A DNA stretch of 43,696 nucleotides from an uncultured Paraprevotella sp. (GTDB lineage Bacteria; Bacteroidota; Bacteroidia; Bacteroidales; Bacteroidaceae): contig CALUFQ010000025.1 of NCBI GenBank assembly GCA_944319925.1, positions 1 through 43,696 on the forward strand, read 5' to 3'. This document shows positions 31,967 through 40,753 of this stretch, piece after piece (the first letter of the stretch is position 1; each line of letters starts with the position of its first letter). Below the pieces are notes generated by a model. The model ran no database searches, had not been told where the DNA came from, and was given only the letters and a program-made list of their open reading frames with translations. The position numbers were made by a program, and so were the translations under genes.

Positions 31967-32566
31967 ATGAGCATGGACAAACGTTTGGTGGCTGATTTGA
32001 TGCCGTCGTTTGCCGGTCTGACCGATGTCGAACTGGAAGCTTTGGCGGGGATTTTGGAGTTACGCTCGGTGCGGAAGAAGCAAATGGTGGTGTGCGAAGG
32101 GCAAGTGTGCCATGACATGGTTTATGTACGCAAAGGTTTGTTGCGCCAATTCTATTTCAAAAACGGACGGGAAATCACGGAACATTTCACTTGTGAGGGC
32201 AACATCGCCTATTGTATTGAGAGCATTTTCAAGAACGAACCTTCACGTTTGATGATGGAGGCATTGGAGAACAGCGACTTGTGCTTCATTCCCTACGCCG
32301 GCTTGGTGGAACTCTCGCATGCTTATCAGGGCATTGCGGATTGGCTGCGGCATTATCTGGAGAACAACCTTATCCTGCATCAGGTTAAAGCGGATTCGTG
32401 GCGGTTCGAGTCGGCGAGGGAACGTTACGAGCGTTTCCTGCACGAGTTTCCCACTGTGGCCAACCGCGCGTCGGTGAATGACATGGCTTCTTACCTGCTC
32501 ATGACACCGGAGTCGTTGAGCCGGGTGCGCAAGGTGGTGTCGAACGCGGCGGGGAAGAAGTCGTGA
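31967..32566 (+). CDS. Crp/Fnr-family transcriptional regulator
   Basis: 199 residues. Start at the ATG at 31967, preceded by AAGGAAA; an ATG two codons later is possible. The N-terminal cyclic-nucleotide-binding-type barrel is seen in VCEGQVCHDMVYVRKGLLRQFYFKNGREITEHF. A long dimer helix precedes the C-terminal winged helix ASVNDMASYLLMTPESLSRVRKVV. No Fe-S cysteine set of true FNR and no complete cAMP-binding signature, so the effector is unknown. Divergent from xylBA across 209 bp with an FNR-like palindrome, so it may control xylose use and itself. A -7-like TATCTTCG lies at 31933-31940. Confidence 0.88.
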   Translation: MSMDKRLVADLMPSFAGLTDVELEALAGILELRSVRKKQMVVCEGQVCHDMVYVRKGLLRQFYFKNGREITEHFTCEGNIAYCIESIFKNEPSRLMMEALENSDLCFIPYAGLVELSHAYQGIADWLRHYLENNLILHQVKADSWRFESARERYERFLHEFPTVANRASVNDMASYLLMTPESLSRVRKVVSNAAGKKS

Positions 32567-32626
32567 CAGTTCTTGCGGCTTCGGATTTTTCCGTTTCCCT
32601 TGTTTTTCTGACATCCTCGCAAAAAA

Positions 32627-32668
32627 TTATCTTTAGGTTGCAGATATGTCTCTGCAGCCTAAAGATAA
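32627..32668. terminator. Bidirectional terminator between convergent genes
   Basis: 17-bp stem (32627-32643 with 32652-32668, one G-T pair), 8-base loop. Six A's on the left give a U-run for the minus-strand operon; on the plus strand a T-run follows some 15 bases on. Confidence 0.88.
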
Positions 32669-32691
32669 AGAATGTGTCGTTTTTCCCGTTT

Positions 32692-34857
32692 CTATTTCAC
32701 GCCGGTTTCTTGCAGCAGGCGGTCGGCCTGTCCCCAACGGTCGATGATGTAGAGCACGTAGCGGATATCGACACCGATGCAACGGGTCAGGTCTTGTGTG
32801 AAGCTGATGTCACTGCTCATGGCATCCCAGTTGCCGTCGAAAGCCAGGCCGATGAGTTCGCCTTTGCCGTTGAACATCGGACTTCCGGAGTTGCCGCCGG
32901 TGATGTCGTTGTTGGTGAGGAAGCAGAGTTGCATTTCACCGCTTGTCGTGTCCTTATAGACACCGAAGTCGCCTTTTTCGAACAGTGATTTGATTTCCGG
33001 TTCCATCTTATAGTCGCTGATTTTGTCGCTTTGCGCCACTTTGGCCAACAGGCTGGGCATGGTGGTGAAATAGTCTTGGTGTCCCGAAGTGCCGGTGTAG
33101 TCGTTCACGAAACCATAGCTGAGGCGCATGGTGGAGTTGGCATCGGAATAATGAGGCTGTTCTGTTTCCATGTCAAGGATGGCTTTGCAAAGCAGGCGTT
33201 CGCCCTGGCTGATGGCGGCATTGAATTTCCGGATATCTTGCGACACCTTTTGTCCGAGCTCCATTACGCTTTTCAGGCATGACAAGGCCATGTCTTTGTC
33301 TTTTTGTTCTTGGGTCGGCGACAGGTTGACGCAATTCGTGTCGGCCAGCAAGGTTTGTTTGAACATGGCATCCACGTAGGCGCGGGTGTCGTTGGCGTAT
33401 TGCTTTTCAATGGTTTGGTAGAAGTCGGGCAGGAACTCCTTTCCCACTTGCTTGGCGTAGTTGTCAATCAGTGCGGCCATGGTTTCCTTGTCAACCTCTT
33501 GGTTCCAGTCTTTGTATTGCTGGCGCAGACGGCTTTTCCAAGCTTCCTTGGCCGATTTCTCGTCCATGGCCTGCAGGTTGGTGTAGTAGAGGGCGATGCG
33601 CAACAGGTCGGGGCCGCCGATGAACGACTCGTTCAGGTAGCTGATGGCATGGTTGCCGGCCTTGCGTCCGGTGTATGCTTGTTCAAGGTCGGCGAGCAGG
33701 TCGCCGAAACGGGCTTGTCGTTTCTTGTCCTTTTGAATCCATGCGTTGATTTGTTGTTCCTGCTGTTGTTTGCTTTCCACCACTTTCAGTTCCTTCAGGG
33801 CTTTGTTCATGCCGATGCTGTTTTTCCAGTAATTGGAGCTGTTGGCATATTTCGAGGCATATTGCAGCCGGATGGCCGGGTCGCTGTCCATCCATTTTTT
33901 CCAAATCCCTTGCTTCACGCCGCGCACTTCGATGCGCGCCATGTTGACGTTCTCCATCCGTTCCGTGATGCCGTATGAGGAGAGGTAGCGGTTGGTGCTC
34001 CCGGGATAGCCGATGGTCATGCAGTAGTCGCCTTTTTCGTATCCGTCCAGCGAGATGCGGGCGTAGCGTCCGGCCTGCATCGGTCGATTGGAGGGGCTGT
34101 ATTCCGCCGGTTGGTTGTCGGCGTCGGTATAGATGCGGAACACGCTGAAGTCGCACGTCTGTCGCGGCCACATCCAGTTGTCGGTCTCTCCGCCGAACTT
34201 GCCGAGGCTTTGGGGCGGGGCGAACACGAGACGGATGTCGTCATATTGCTTATATACGTTGGCAAAGAAGGCATTCCCCGTGTAGTAGGGGCTGACTTCG
34301 CAGATGAGTTCCGGATATTTCTTGGCATATTCGTTTTCGATGGCCAGGCATACGGAGTCGATGACGTAGTAGCGCACTTTCTCTTCGGCGTTGTCGCCCA
34401 GCGTGTCCAATTGTGCGGTGTGTGTCTTGTAGTATTTTCGCAACGCCTTGTCCACCCGTTTGGTCACGTCGTCCGTGCGCTGCAGGATGCGCACGTAAAG
34501 TCCTTTTGCCGGCAATTCTTCGGCTTGTGTACGCGCCACGAAACCGTTCTTCAGTATGTCGTTTTCCGGGGTGGCCAACGCCTGTATGTTGCCGAATCCG
34601 CAGTGATGGTTGGTGAACACCAGTCCGTCGGGCGAGACGATGACTCCGGTGCAAAAACCTCCGAAGCTGACCACGGCATCTTTCAGCGAAGTGCCTTTCG
34701 TGTCATACAGTTCTTTTTTGCTCATTTCCAAGCCAAGGTCTTTCATGGCTTTCATGCTTTTGGACGATATGTGGCTGAGCATCCACATTCCTTCGTCGGC
34801 CTTTATTCCGCTGAAGCAGCAGGCAAAGGCCAGCAACATTAAAAACTTTTTCTTCAT
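32692..34857 (-). CDS. S46 family dipeptidyl-peptidase, DPP7-like
   Basis: 721 residues with a signal peptide (MKKKFLMLLAFACCFSGIKA). The chymotrypsin-like triad is seen as TNHHC (His84 or 85), an Asp in the middle of the chain, and Ser657 in GGNSGSP. These enzymes remove dipeptides from oligopeptides in the periplasm of asaccharolytic and gut Bacteroidetes. Eighteen residues after the Ser lies Gly675 (AFDGN). In characterised enzymes Gly here goes with DPP7 (hydrophobic P1) and Arg with DPP11 (acidic P1), so DPP7-type specificity is inferred. Last gene of the 39035-32692 operon, 18 bases after DUF389, with a strong terminator. Confidence 0.94.
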   Translation of the reverse strand: MKKKFLMLLAFACCFSGIKADEGMWMLSHISSKSMKAMKDLGLEMSKKELYDTKGTSLKDAVVSFGGFCTGVIVSPDGLVFTNHHCGFGNIQALATPENDILKNGFVARTQAEELPAKGLYVRILQRTDDVTKRVDKALRKYYKTHTAQLDTLGDNAEEKVRYYVIDSVCLAIENEYAKKYPELICEVSPYYTGNAFFANVYKQYDDIRLVFAPPQSLGKFGGETDNWMWPRQTCDFSVFRIYTDADNQPAEYSPSNRPMQAGRYARISLDGYEKGDYCMTIGYPGSTNRYLSSYGITERMENVNMARIEVRGVKQGIWKKWMDSDPAIRLQYASKYANSSNYWKNSIGMNKALKELKVVESKQQQEQQINAWIQKDKKRQARFGDLLADLEQAYTGRKAGNHAISYLNESFIGGPDLLRIALYYTNLQAMDEKSAKEAWKSRLRQQYKDWNQEVDKETMAALIDNYAKQVGKEFLPDFYQTIEKQYANDTRAYVDAMFKQTLLADTNCVNLSPTQEQKDKDMALSCLKSVMELGQKVSQDIRKFNAAISQGERLLCKAILDMETEQPHYSDANSTMRLSYGFVNDYTGTSGHQDYFTTMPSLLAKVAQSDKISDYKMEPEIKSLFEKGDFGVYKDTTSGEMQLCFLTNNDITGGNSGSPMFNGKGELIGLAFDGNWDAMSSDISFTQDLTRCIGVDIRYVLYIIDRWGQADRLLQETGVK

Positions 34858-34875
34858 GTTTGTCGGATATGTTGG

Positions 34876-36264
34876 TTATTTCTTGTTGTTTCCTGTTTGG
34901 GTTTCCACGATGAGTTCCAGGTCTTGTGCTTTGAGTCTGGCCTTGAGCCAGTTCTTGATTTTCTCGTATGTGGCGGTATCCGGTCTTTTTTTGGCCGTCA
35001 GGCAAACCAATGTGATGGAGTCGGGGCGCAAGCTGTCGCCTACGGCATGGGATACGGTGTGGGCGATGCTCACACGCGATATTTCGGGGAACAGTGCGCC
35101 CATTTCCCTACTGACGGCTTGTGCCGTATGTGCGGTTTGTTTATATACGTCCAGTTCCTGTTCCAGCTGGTCGGCCCTCTGTCTTTCGTTGGCCAATAGT
35201 CGCGCGTTCTTGTCCGCTTGTTTGGTGGCCGAACTGTTCAGCATGTTTTTCAGTTCGTTGGCACTGAGGTTGTTTGTGCCTTGCACGATGGACAATTTCA
35301 CGTCTTTCAGTCCGAAATTAGCCAGTTGGTCGTTCATCCTTTTCAATTCGTCCTCGGGAATTTCGTCCCCGATGGTCACCAAGCGTATTTCTTTGTGGTG
35401 GTAGTCCAATTCCTTGGAAATGACCTGTGTCTGGTCGGAGGTCACGACATCGGCGATGAAGTTGTTGGCTTTCGTGGTGAAGATGTTTTCGCGCACCAAC
35501 AGGTAAGTCAGGATGGTGGCGGGGAGCATGGTCAGCACGGCGATGGTGATGATGATGTGTTTCACACGTTTTTCCCGTTGCTTGTCCACGAACACTTTCT
35601 TTTTGAATTTGAAAATGTTCACGCCGAGGAAGGTGGCCAGGCTGATGAAGATGGAATTGATCAGGTAGAGGTAGAACGCGCCGATGGCATACATCCAATT
35701 GCCGGTGGCGATGCCGAAGCCGGTGGTGCAGAGGGGCGGCATGATGGCCGTGGCGATGGCCACGCCGGGGATGACGTTGCCCCCGCGCTGTCCCGTGCTG
35801 CAGAGTGCCACGATGCCGGCCAGCCCGCCGAAGAGTGCGATGAGCACGTCGTAAATCGTGGGCGAGGTGCGGGCCAGCAGTTCGGACTGGGCTTCGTCGA
35901 TGGGTGTGATGGCGAAATAAACCGTGGCGGTGAGCACACTGAAGATGGTGGCCACGGCGAAGCTCCGGAACGCCCGTTTGAGCAGTTCGAAGTCGTTGAT
36001 GCCCACGCCTAGTCCCATGCCCATGATGGGTCCCATGAGTGGGGATATCAGCATGGCACCGATGATGACGGCGGCGGAATTGGTATTCAATCCCAGCGAA
36101 GCCACGAAGATGGCGAATATCAGGATCCACAGGCTCGCCCCGCGGAACTCCACGCCGGCCTTGATGGAGGCCACTGTTTCTTCTTCGGGGGCTTTATCGT
36201 TTTGCAAACTCAGCAACCTGCGCACGAAGGCGCGGATGGGGGTGTTTTCGTTCGGTGTTTCCAT
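34876..36264 (-). CDS. DUF389 (TIGR00341) membrane protein
   Basis: 462 residues from the ATG at 36264; the longer frame from 36333 overlaps the upstream gene. The DUF389 core is residues about 35-210 (SLGLNTNSAAVIIGAMLISPLMGPIMGMG, then GGNVIPGVAIATAIMPPLCTTGFG), with some six membrane helices. A soluble C-terminal part follows (from about 240), with a predicted coiled coil around NARLLANERQRADQLEQELDVYK. The family's function is unsettled. It begins 13 bases after the flippase stop, within a four-gene operon. Confidence 0.9.
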   Translation of the reverse strand: METPNENTPIRAFVRRLLSLQNDKAPEEETVASIKAGVEFRGASLWILIFAIFVASLGLNTNSAAVIIGAMLISPLMGPIMGMGLGVGINDFELLKRAFRSFAVATIFSVLTATVYFAITPIDEAQSELLARTSPTIYDVLIALFGGLAGIVALCSTGQRGGNVIPGVAIATAIMPPLCTTGFGIATGNWMYAIGAFYLYLINSIFISLATFLGVNIFKFKKKVFVDKQREKRVKHIIITIAVLTMLPATILTYLLVRENIFTTKANNFIADVVTSDQTQVISKELDYHHKEIRLVTIGDEIPEDELKRMNDQLANFGLKDVKLSIVQGTNNLSANELKNMLNSSATKQADKNARLLANERQRADQLEQELDVYKQTAHTAQAVSREMGALFPEISRVSIAHTVSHAVGDSLRPDSITLVCLTAKKRPDTATYEKIKNWLKARLKAQDLELIVETQTGNNKK

Positions 36265-36277
36265 ATTTGTGATGTCT

Positions 36278-37774
36278 TTAAGGTTTGCGGAAATATTTCC
36301 CGACGACTGGCAGGCTCTGGAGTGGCAGGTCATGCTTCAGGATATGTCCGATGAACAGCAGGATCAGCACGGTGTTGACGCCAATGCGCACCCATGCCGG
36401 CCACGTGTCGGGCAAGAAGGTCATGATGGCATAGAAGAATGCGGCGATGAGCACATAGACACCGATGCTTTTCAGCGGATAATCGATGGGGTTTTGTTTT
36501 TGTCCCACGAAGTAGGAGAGGAGCATGGCAGTGGCATAACCGGCGAAGCCTCCCCAGGCGCAGGCCATGTAGCTGTATTGCGGCACGAATATGATGTTGA
36601 CCGCGAAGAGCACGAGGCAGCCTGCGGCTGAGAACCACGCGCCATAGATGGTCTTGTCTATGAGTTTGTACCAAAACGACAGGTTGAAATAGATGCCCAT
36701 CATGATTTCGGCTGCCATGACGATAGGCACCACGCGCAAGCCGGGCCAGTAGTCGGGGGCGATGATGTGTTTCAGGATGTCCATGTAGCCCACCACGCAG
36801 AGGAAGGCCAGCAGGGTGAAGATGATGAAGAACTTCATGGCCGTGGCGTAGGTCTCGCCGCTGTTCCTGTCCTTGGCCTTGCCGAACACGAATGGCTCGT
36901 AGGCATAGCGGAAAGCCTGCGTGATCATGGCCAAGATCATGGCGATTTTGACGCAGGCACCATAGACGGCCAGTTCCGACTGTGCTTCCGGCCCCTTGTA
37001 CACCAACGGGAAGATAATCTTGTCCGCCGTCTGGTTCAGGATGCCTGCGATGCCGAGGAGCAGGATGGGCCAGCTGTAGCCCAGCATGCGTTTCATCAGT
37101 TCTGTGTCGAAGCGGTATTTGAAACCTGTCAGTTCGGGAATGAAAAAGAAAGTGACCAGCCCCGTGCACACCAGGTTCAGGATAAACGCATAGCCCGGCC
37201 CGACGGTCGGGTCATAGACGAGGCCTACCACGTCGGGATGGCGGGCATAGAGCGGGGGCAGCACCACGAAATAGAGGATGTTGAGCGCGATGTTGAGCAC
37301 GATGAACAGCATCTTCAGCGCGAAGAACTTGATGGGGCGGTGCTGGTAGCGCAGCCAAGCGAACGGGATGGCCTGAAAGGCGTCGAGAGCCACGCAGGCC
37401 GCCATCACGCCCACATACTCCGGATGGGCGGCATAACCCATGGCCGAGGCGATGGGGGAGAGGAACGCCAGCACGACGGCCACGAACAGCAGGGCCACAC
37501 CGCCCACCATGCCGAGTGTGGTGCTATAGACCGTCTGCGGGTTTTCCCTTTCCTTGTTGGCGAAGCGGAACAGCGTGGTTTCCATGCCGAAGGTGAGCAG
37601 CACCATGACCAAGGCTACGTAGGCATAAATGTTGGTCACGATGCCGTAGCCTCCGCTTTCCACCGTCATCTTGGCGGTGTAGAGCGGCACGAGCAGGTAG
37701 TTCAGGAATCGTCCGATGATGCTGCTAAGTCCATAAATGGCGGTGTCTTTCGCCACCGATTTCAGTCCGGCCAT
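36278..37774 (-). CDS. Polysaccharide flippase (Wzx/MOP superfamily)
   Basis: 498 residues with about 14 membrane helices. The N-terminus LKSVAKDTAIYGLSSIIGRFLNYLLVPLYTA is typical of lipid-linked oligosaccharide flippases of the MOP superfamily. It would move undecaprenyl- or lipid-linked sugars across the inner membrane. It is not within a glycan synthesis cluster; its neighbours are an SpmAB fusion (25 bases upstream) and DUF389 (13 bases downstream). A conserved housekeeping flippase is the likely role. Confidence 0.88.
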   Translation of the reverse strand: MAGLKSVAKDTAIYGLSSIIGRFLNYLLVPLYTAKMTVESGGYGIVTNIYAYVALVMVLLTFGMETTLFRFANKERENPQTVYSTTLGMVGGVALLFVAVVLAFLSPIASAMGYAAHPEYVGVMAACVALDAFQAIPFAWLRYQHRPIKFFALKMLFIVLNIALNILYFVVLPPLYARHPDVVGLVYDPTVGPGYAFILNLVCTGLVTFFFIPELTGFKYRFDTELMKRMLGYSWPILLLGIAGILNQTADKIIFPLVYKGPEAQSELAVYGACVKIAMILAMITQAFRYAYEPFVFGKAKDRNSGETYATAMKFFIIFTLLAFLCVVGYMDILKHIIAPDYWPGLRVVPIVMAAEIMMGIYFNLSFWYKLIDKTIYGAWFSAAGCLVLFAVNIIFVPQYSYMACAWGGFAGYATAMLLSYFVGQKQNPIDYPLKSIGVYVLIAAFFYAIMTFLPDTWPAWVRIGVNTVLILLFIGHILKHDLPLQSLPVVGKYFRKP

Positions 37775-37799
37775 ATTGTTGTGTGTTTGATAATGGGTT

Positions 37800-39035
37800 T
37801 CATGCGCTAAAGAAAAGATAGGCCACGGCGATGGCGGCCAGTATGCCGCCTAGGTCGGCCAGCAGGCCGCAAGTCACGGCGTGGCGCGTCTGTTTCACGC
37901 CCACGCTGCCGAAATAGACGGCCAATATATAAAAGGTGGTGTCCGTCGCGCCTTGGAAGATGCAGCTGAGCCGTCCCACGAACGAGTCGGCCCCGTAGGT
38001 GGCCATCGCGTCCACCATCATGCCCCGCGCCCCGCTGCCGCTCAGGGGCTTCATCAGGGCCGTGGGCAGGGCACCCACGAAGTCGCTGTTTCCGCCGCAG
38101 GCCTCCACCGTCCAGGCGATGCCGTCGATTAGCAAGTCCATCGCCCCCGACGCGCGGAACACACCGATGGCCACCAGGATGGCCACTAGGTAGGGAATGA
38201 TGCGCACGGCTGTCGTGAAGCCGTCTTTTGCTCCTTCGATGAAGGCTTCATAGACGTTCACGCGCTTGCGCACCCCGGCGGCGATGAAGGCGATGATGAT
38301 GGAGAAGAGCAGCACGTTGGCTATCGTCGTGCTCCAGGCGTTCATTTCGTCCTTGTCCAGCTGGCTGAAGCCCCACACGATGGCAGCGACGGCCACGCAG
38401 GCTCCGCCGAGCGTCACCAGGATGACACGGTTGAGCAGGTTGATGCGTTGGTAGAGGCTGGTGACGATGATGCCCACGAGCGTGGACACGAACGTGGCCA
38501 GCAGAATGGGGATGAACACGTCCGTGGGTTGAGCCGCGCCAAGTTGGGCGCGATAGACCAGGATGCTCACCGGGATGATGGTCAGCCCCGACGTGTTCAG
38601 CACGAGGAACATGATCATCGGGTTGGTGGCTGTGTCTTTTTTTGGGTTCAGCTCCTGTAGCCCCTCCATGGCTTTCAGCCCGAGCGGGGTGGCGGCGTTG
38701 TCCAGTCCCAGCATGTTGGCCGAGATGTTCATGAAGATGTTGCCAATGACGGGATGGTTTTTCGGGATGTCGGGAAACAGTTTGCAGAACAGCGGGCTGA
38801 GTCCCCGCGCCAGCAGGTTGACCAGGCCGCCCCGTTCGCCGATTTTCATGATGCCCATCCACAACGACAGCACGCCCGTCAGGCCTAGGGAAATTTCGAA
38901 GGCGTTCTTGGCCGATTCGAAAGTGGAGTCCATGATGGCCGGAAAAACACTGGCATCGCCTGCGAACAACAGTTTGCCCGCCGCGATGAGGAACGCGATG
39001 CCGAAGAAAGCCACCCAAATATAGTTTAAGACCAT
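37800..39035 (-). CDS. SpmA-SpmB fusion (nucleoside-recognition/gate domain membrane protein)
   Basis: 411 residues. The N-terminal half matches spore maturation protein A (ISANMLGLDNAATPLGLKAMEGLQELN) and the C-terminal half SpmB (IIPYLVAILVAIGVFRASGAMD, then GATDTTFYILAVYFGSVGVKQTRHA). Both halves carry the Gate domain of transporter-like proteins. Bacteroidetes do not sporulate, and the fused protein is common there, so its role is something else, perhaps transport. First gene of the four-gene operon; a -7-like TAACTTTG is at 39065-39072 on the minus strand. Confidence 0.92.
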   Translation of the reverse strand: MVLNYIWVAFFGIAFLIAAGKLLFAGDASVFPAIMDSTFESAKNAFEISLGLTGVLSLWMGIMKIGERGGLVNLLARGLSPLFCKLFPDIPKNHPVIGNIFMNISANMLGLDNAATPLGLKAMEGLQELNPKKDTATNPMIMFLVLNTSGLTIIPVSILVYRAQLGAAQPTDVFIPILLATFVSTLVGIIVTSLYQRINLLNRVILVTLGGACVAVAAIVWGFSQLDKDEMNAWSTTIANVLLFSIIIAFIAAGVRKRVNVYEAFIEGAKDGFTTAVRIIPYLVAILVAIGVFRASGAMDLLIDGIAWTVEACGGNSDFVGALPTALMKPLSGSGARGMMVDAMATYGADSFVGRLSCIFQGATDTTFYILAVYFGSVGVKQTRHAVTCGLLADLGGILAAIAVAYLFFSA

Positions 39036-39115
39036 AAATGTTTCGTGTGAATACGATTAAGCAGCAAAGTTACATAAAAAATGAAACGCATGTCCGTTTT
39101 GTGCAGAAAAGATAG

Positions 39116-39123
39116 TATCTTTG
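39116..39123 (+). promoter_or_regulatory. -7 box immediately before ruvB
   Basis: TATCTTTG ends 5 bases before the ruvB ATG (39129), so transcription would start at or next to the start codon. No -33 match at 19 bases. Confidence 0.55.
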
Positions 39124-39128
39124 CCCCG

Positions 39129-40163
39129 ATGGAAGAAGGATTTGACATACATCGTCCGCAACCGTCAGCCACCGAGCGCGAGTTTGAGAACGCCTTGCGG
39201 CCGCTGCGGTTTGAGGATTTCAGCGGGCAGAAAAAAGTGGTGGACAATTTACGCGTGTTCGTCGAAGCGGCCAAATACCGCGGCGAACCGCTTGATCACA
39301 CCCTGTTGCATGGCCCGCCGGGACTGGGAAAGACTACCCTGAGCAATATCATCGCCAACGAATTGGGGGTGGGTTTCAAGATCACCTCTGGCCCTGTGCT
39401 CGACAAGCCCGGCGACCTGGCGGGTATCCTGACGTCGCTGGAACCGAATGACGTGTTGTTCATCGACGAGATTCATCGCCTCAGCCCCGTGGTGGAGGAG
39501 TATCTCTATTCCGCCATGGAGGACTACCGCATCGACATCATGATTGATAAAGGCCCGTCGGCGCGGAGCATCCAGATTGACTTGAACCCTTTCACGCTCG
39601 TGGGTGCAACCACGCGCAGCGGGCTGCTCACCGCGCCGCTCCGCGCGCGTTTCGGCATCAACCTGCACTTGGAATACTACGATGCCGAAGTGCTTTCGCA
39701 CATCGTGGAACGTTCGGCGCGTATCCTTGCCGTGCCCATCGAGTGCGAGGCGGCCTTGGAGATTGCCGGCCGCAGCCGTGGTACGCCGCGCATTGCCAAC
39801 GCTCTCCTGCGCCGGGTGCGCGACTTTGCCCAGGTGCGCGGTTCGGGACGGGTGGACATGTCTATCGCCCGCTATGCCTTGGAGGCGTTGAACATTGACC
39901 GCTACGGGCTGGACGAAATCGACAACAAAATCCTGCTCACCATCATCGACAAGTTCAAGGGTGGCCCGGTGGGCATCACGACCATCGCCACGGCCATCGG
40001 AGAGGATGCCGGTACGGTGGAAGAGGTCTATGAACCGTTCCTCATCAAGGAAGGGTTCATCAAGCGCACTCCGCGAGGCCGTGAGGTGACGGATCTGGCG
40101 TATAAACATTTGGGGCGTAACCGTTATGCCGGCAATTGGCAGGGCGGTTTGTTCGGCGATTAG
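39129..40163 (+). CDS. ruvB: Holliday junction branch migration ATPase RuvB
   Basis: 344 residues from the ATG at 39129; [10 protein letters not shown] aligns with the family start, and the upstream in-frame ATG at 39081 would precede the -7 box. Walker A is GPPGLGKTT, Walker [12 protein letters not shown], sensor 1 [10 protein letters not shown]. The C-terminal winged helix includes [10 protein letters not shown] and [17 protein letters not shown] hexameric motor that drives RuvA-bound junctions. Followed at 16 bases by ybeY in the same operon. It is divergent from the SpmAB operon. Confidence 0.98.
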   Translation: MEEGFDIHRPQPSATEREFENALRPLRFEDFSGQKKVVDNLRVFVEAAKYRGEPLDHTLLHGPPGLGKTTLSNIIANELGVGFKITSGPVLDKPGDLAGILTSLEPNDVLFIDEIHRLSPVVEEYLYSAMEDYRIDIMIDKGPSARSIQIDLNPFTLVGATTRSGLLTAPLRARFGINLHLEYYDAEVLSHIVERSARILAVPIECEAALEIAGRSRGTPRIANALLRRVRDFAQVRGSGRVDMSIARYALEALNIDRYGLDEIDNKILLTIIDKFKGGPVGITTIATAIGEDAGTVEEVYEPFLIKEGFIKRTPRGREVTDLAYKHLGRNRYAGNWQGGLFGD

Positions 40164-40179
40164 AAAAGGAGTAAAAACA

Positions 40180-40605
40180 ATGATTACCTATCAGACGGAA
40201 GGCGTGAAGATGCCGAATTTCAAGAAGCGCGAGAACACGGCATGGGTGAAGGCTGTGGCGGCAGGGTATGGGAAGAAGGTGGGCGAGATTGCCTACATTT
40301 TCGTGGACGACGAGAAAATCCTCGAAGTGAACCGCCAATACCTGCAGCACGACTATTATACGGACATCATCACGTTTGATTACACCGAAGGGGATACTAT
40401 TTCCGGCGACCTCTTCATCAGCTTGGATACCGTGCGGACGAATGCCGAACAGGTGGGGGCTTCCTACGACCGCGAGCTGCACCGCGTCATCATCCACGGC
40501 ATTCTCCACCTATGTGGCATCAACGACAAAGGCCCGGGCGAGCGCGAGGTCATGGAGGCTGCCGAGGACAAGGCGTTGGCCATGCACCCGTCACTGGGGG
40601 AATGA
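40180..40605 (+). CDS. ybeY: Endoribonuclease/rRNA maturation factor YbeY
   Basis: 141 residues from the ATG at 40180, preceded by AAAAGGAG 9 bases after ruvB. The zinc site is HGILHLCGINDK: the first two His of HGxxHLxGxDH are present but the third His is Lys, a variant I know from Bacteroidetes homologues. YbeY takes part in 16S rRNA 3'-end maturation and ribosome quality control. A terminator follows at 40629-40661. Confidence 0.94.
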   Translation: MITYQTEGVKMPNFKKRENTAWVKAVAAGYGKKVGEIAYIFVDDEKILEVNRQYLQHDYYTDIITFDYTEGDTISGDLFISLDTVRTNAEQVGASYDRELHRVIIHGILHLCGINDKGPGEREVMEAAEDKALAMHPSLGE

Positions 40606-40628
40606 CAGGTCTTATTGACGGAATGATA

Positions 40629-40661
40629 AGTGGCGGACATGTGCCGCCACTCGGTATTTTT
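40629..40661 (+). terminator. Terminator of ruvB-ybeY
   Basis: Perfect stem AGTGGCGG (40629-40636) / CCGCCACT (40644-40651), 7-base loop, five T's at 40657-40661. Confidence 0.82.
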
Positions 40662-40718
40662 GCGTATTTGCGCATTTTGGGGGGGACAGTTAACCTTGGG
40701 GCGTAGGGGCGATGTCGA

Positions 40719-40749
40719 GTGCAACGTAACCCGAAACAGTTTATCTTTG
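40719..40749 (+). promoter_or_regulatory. Promoter of dinB, at the start codon
   Basis: GTGC (40719-40722; one base from TTGC), 19-base spacer, TATCTTTG (40742-40749). The GTG start is only 5 bases after the box. Confidence 0.6.
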
Positions 40750-40753
40750 CAAT

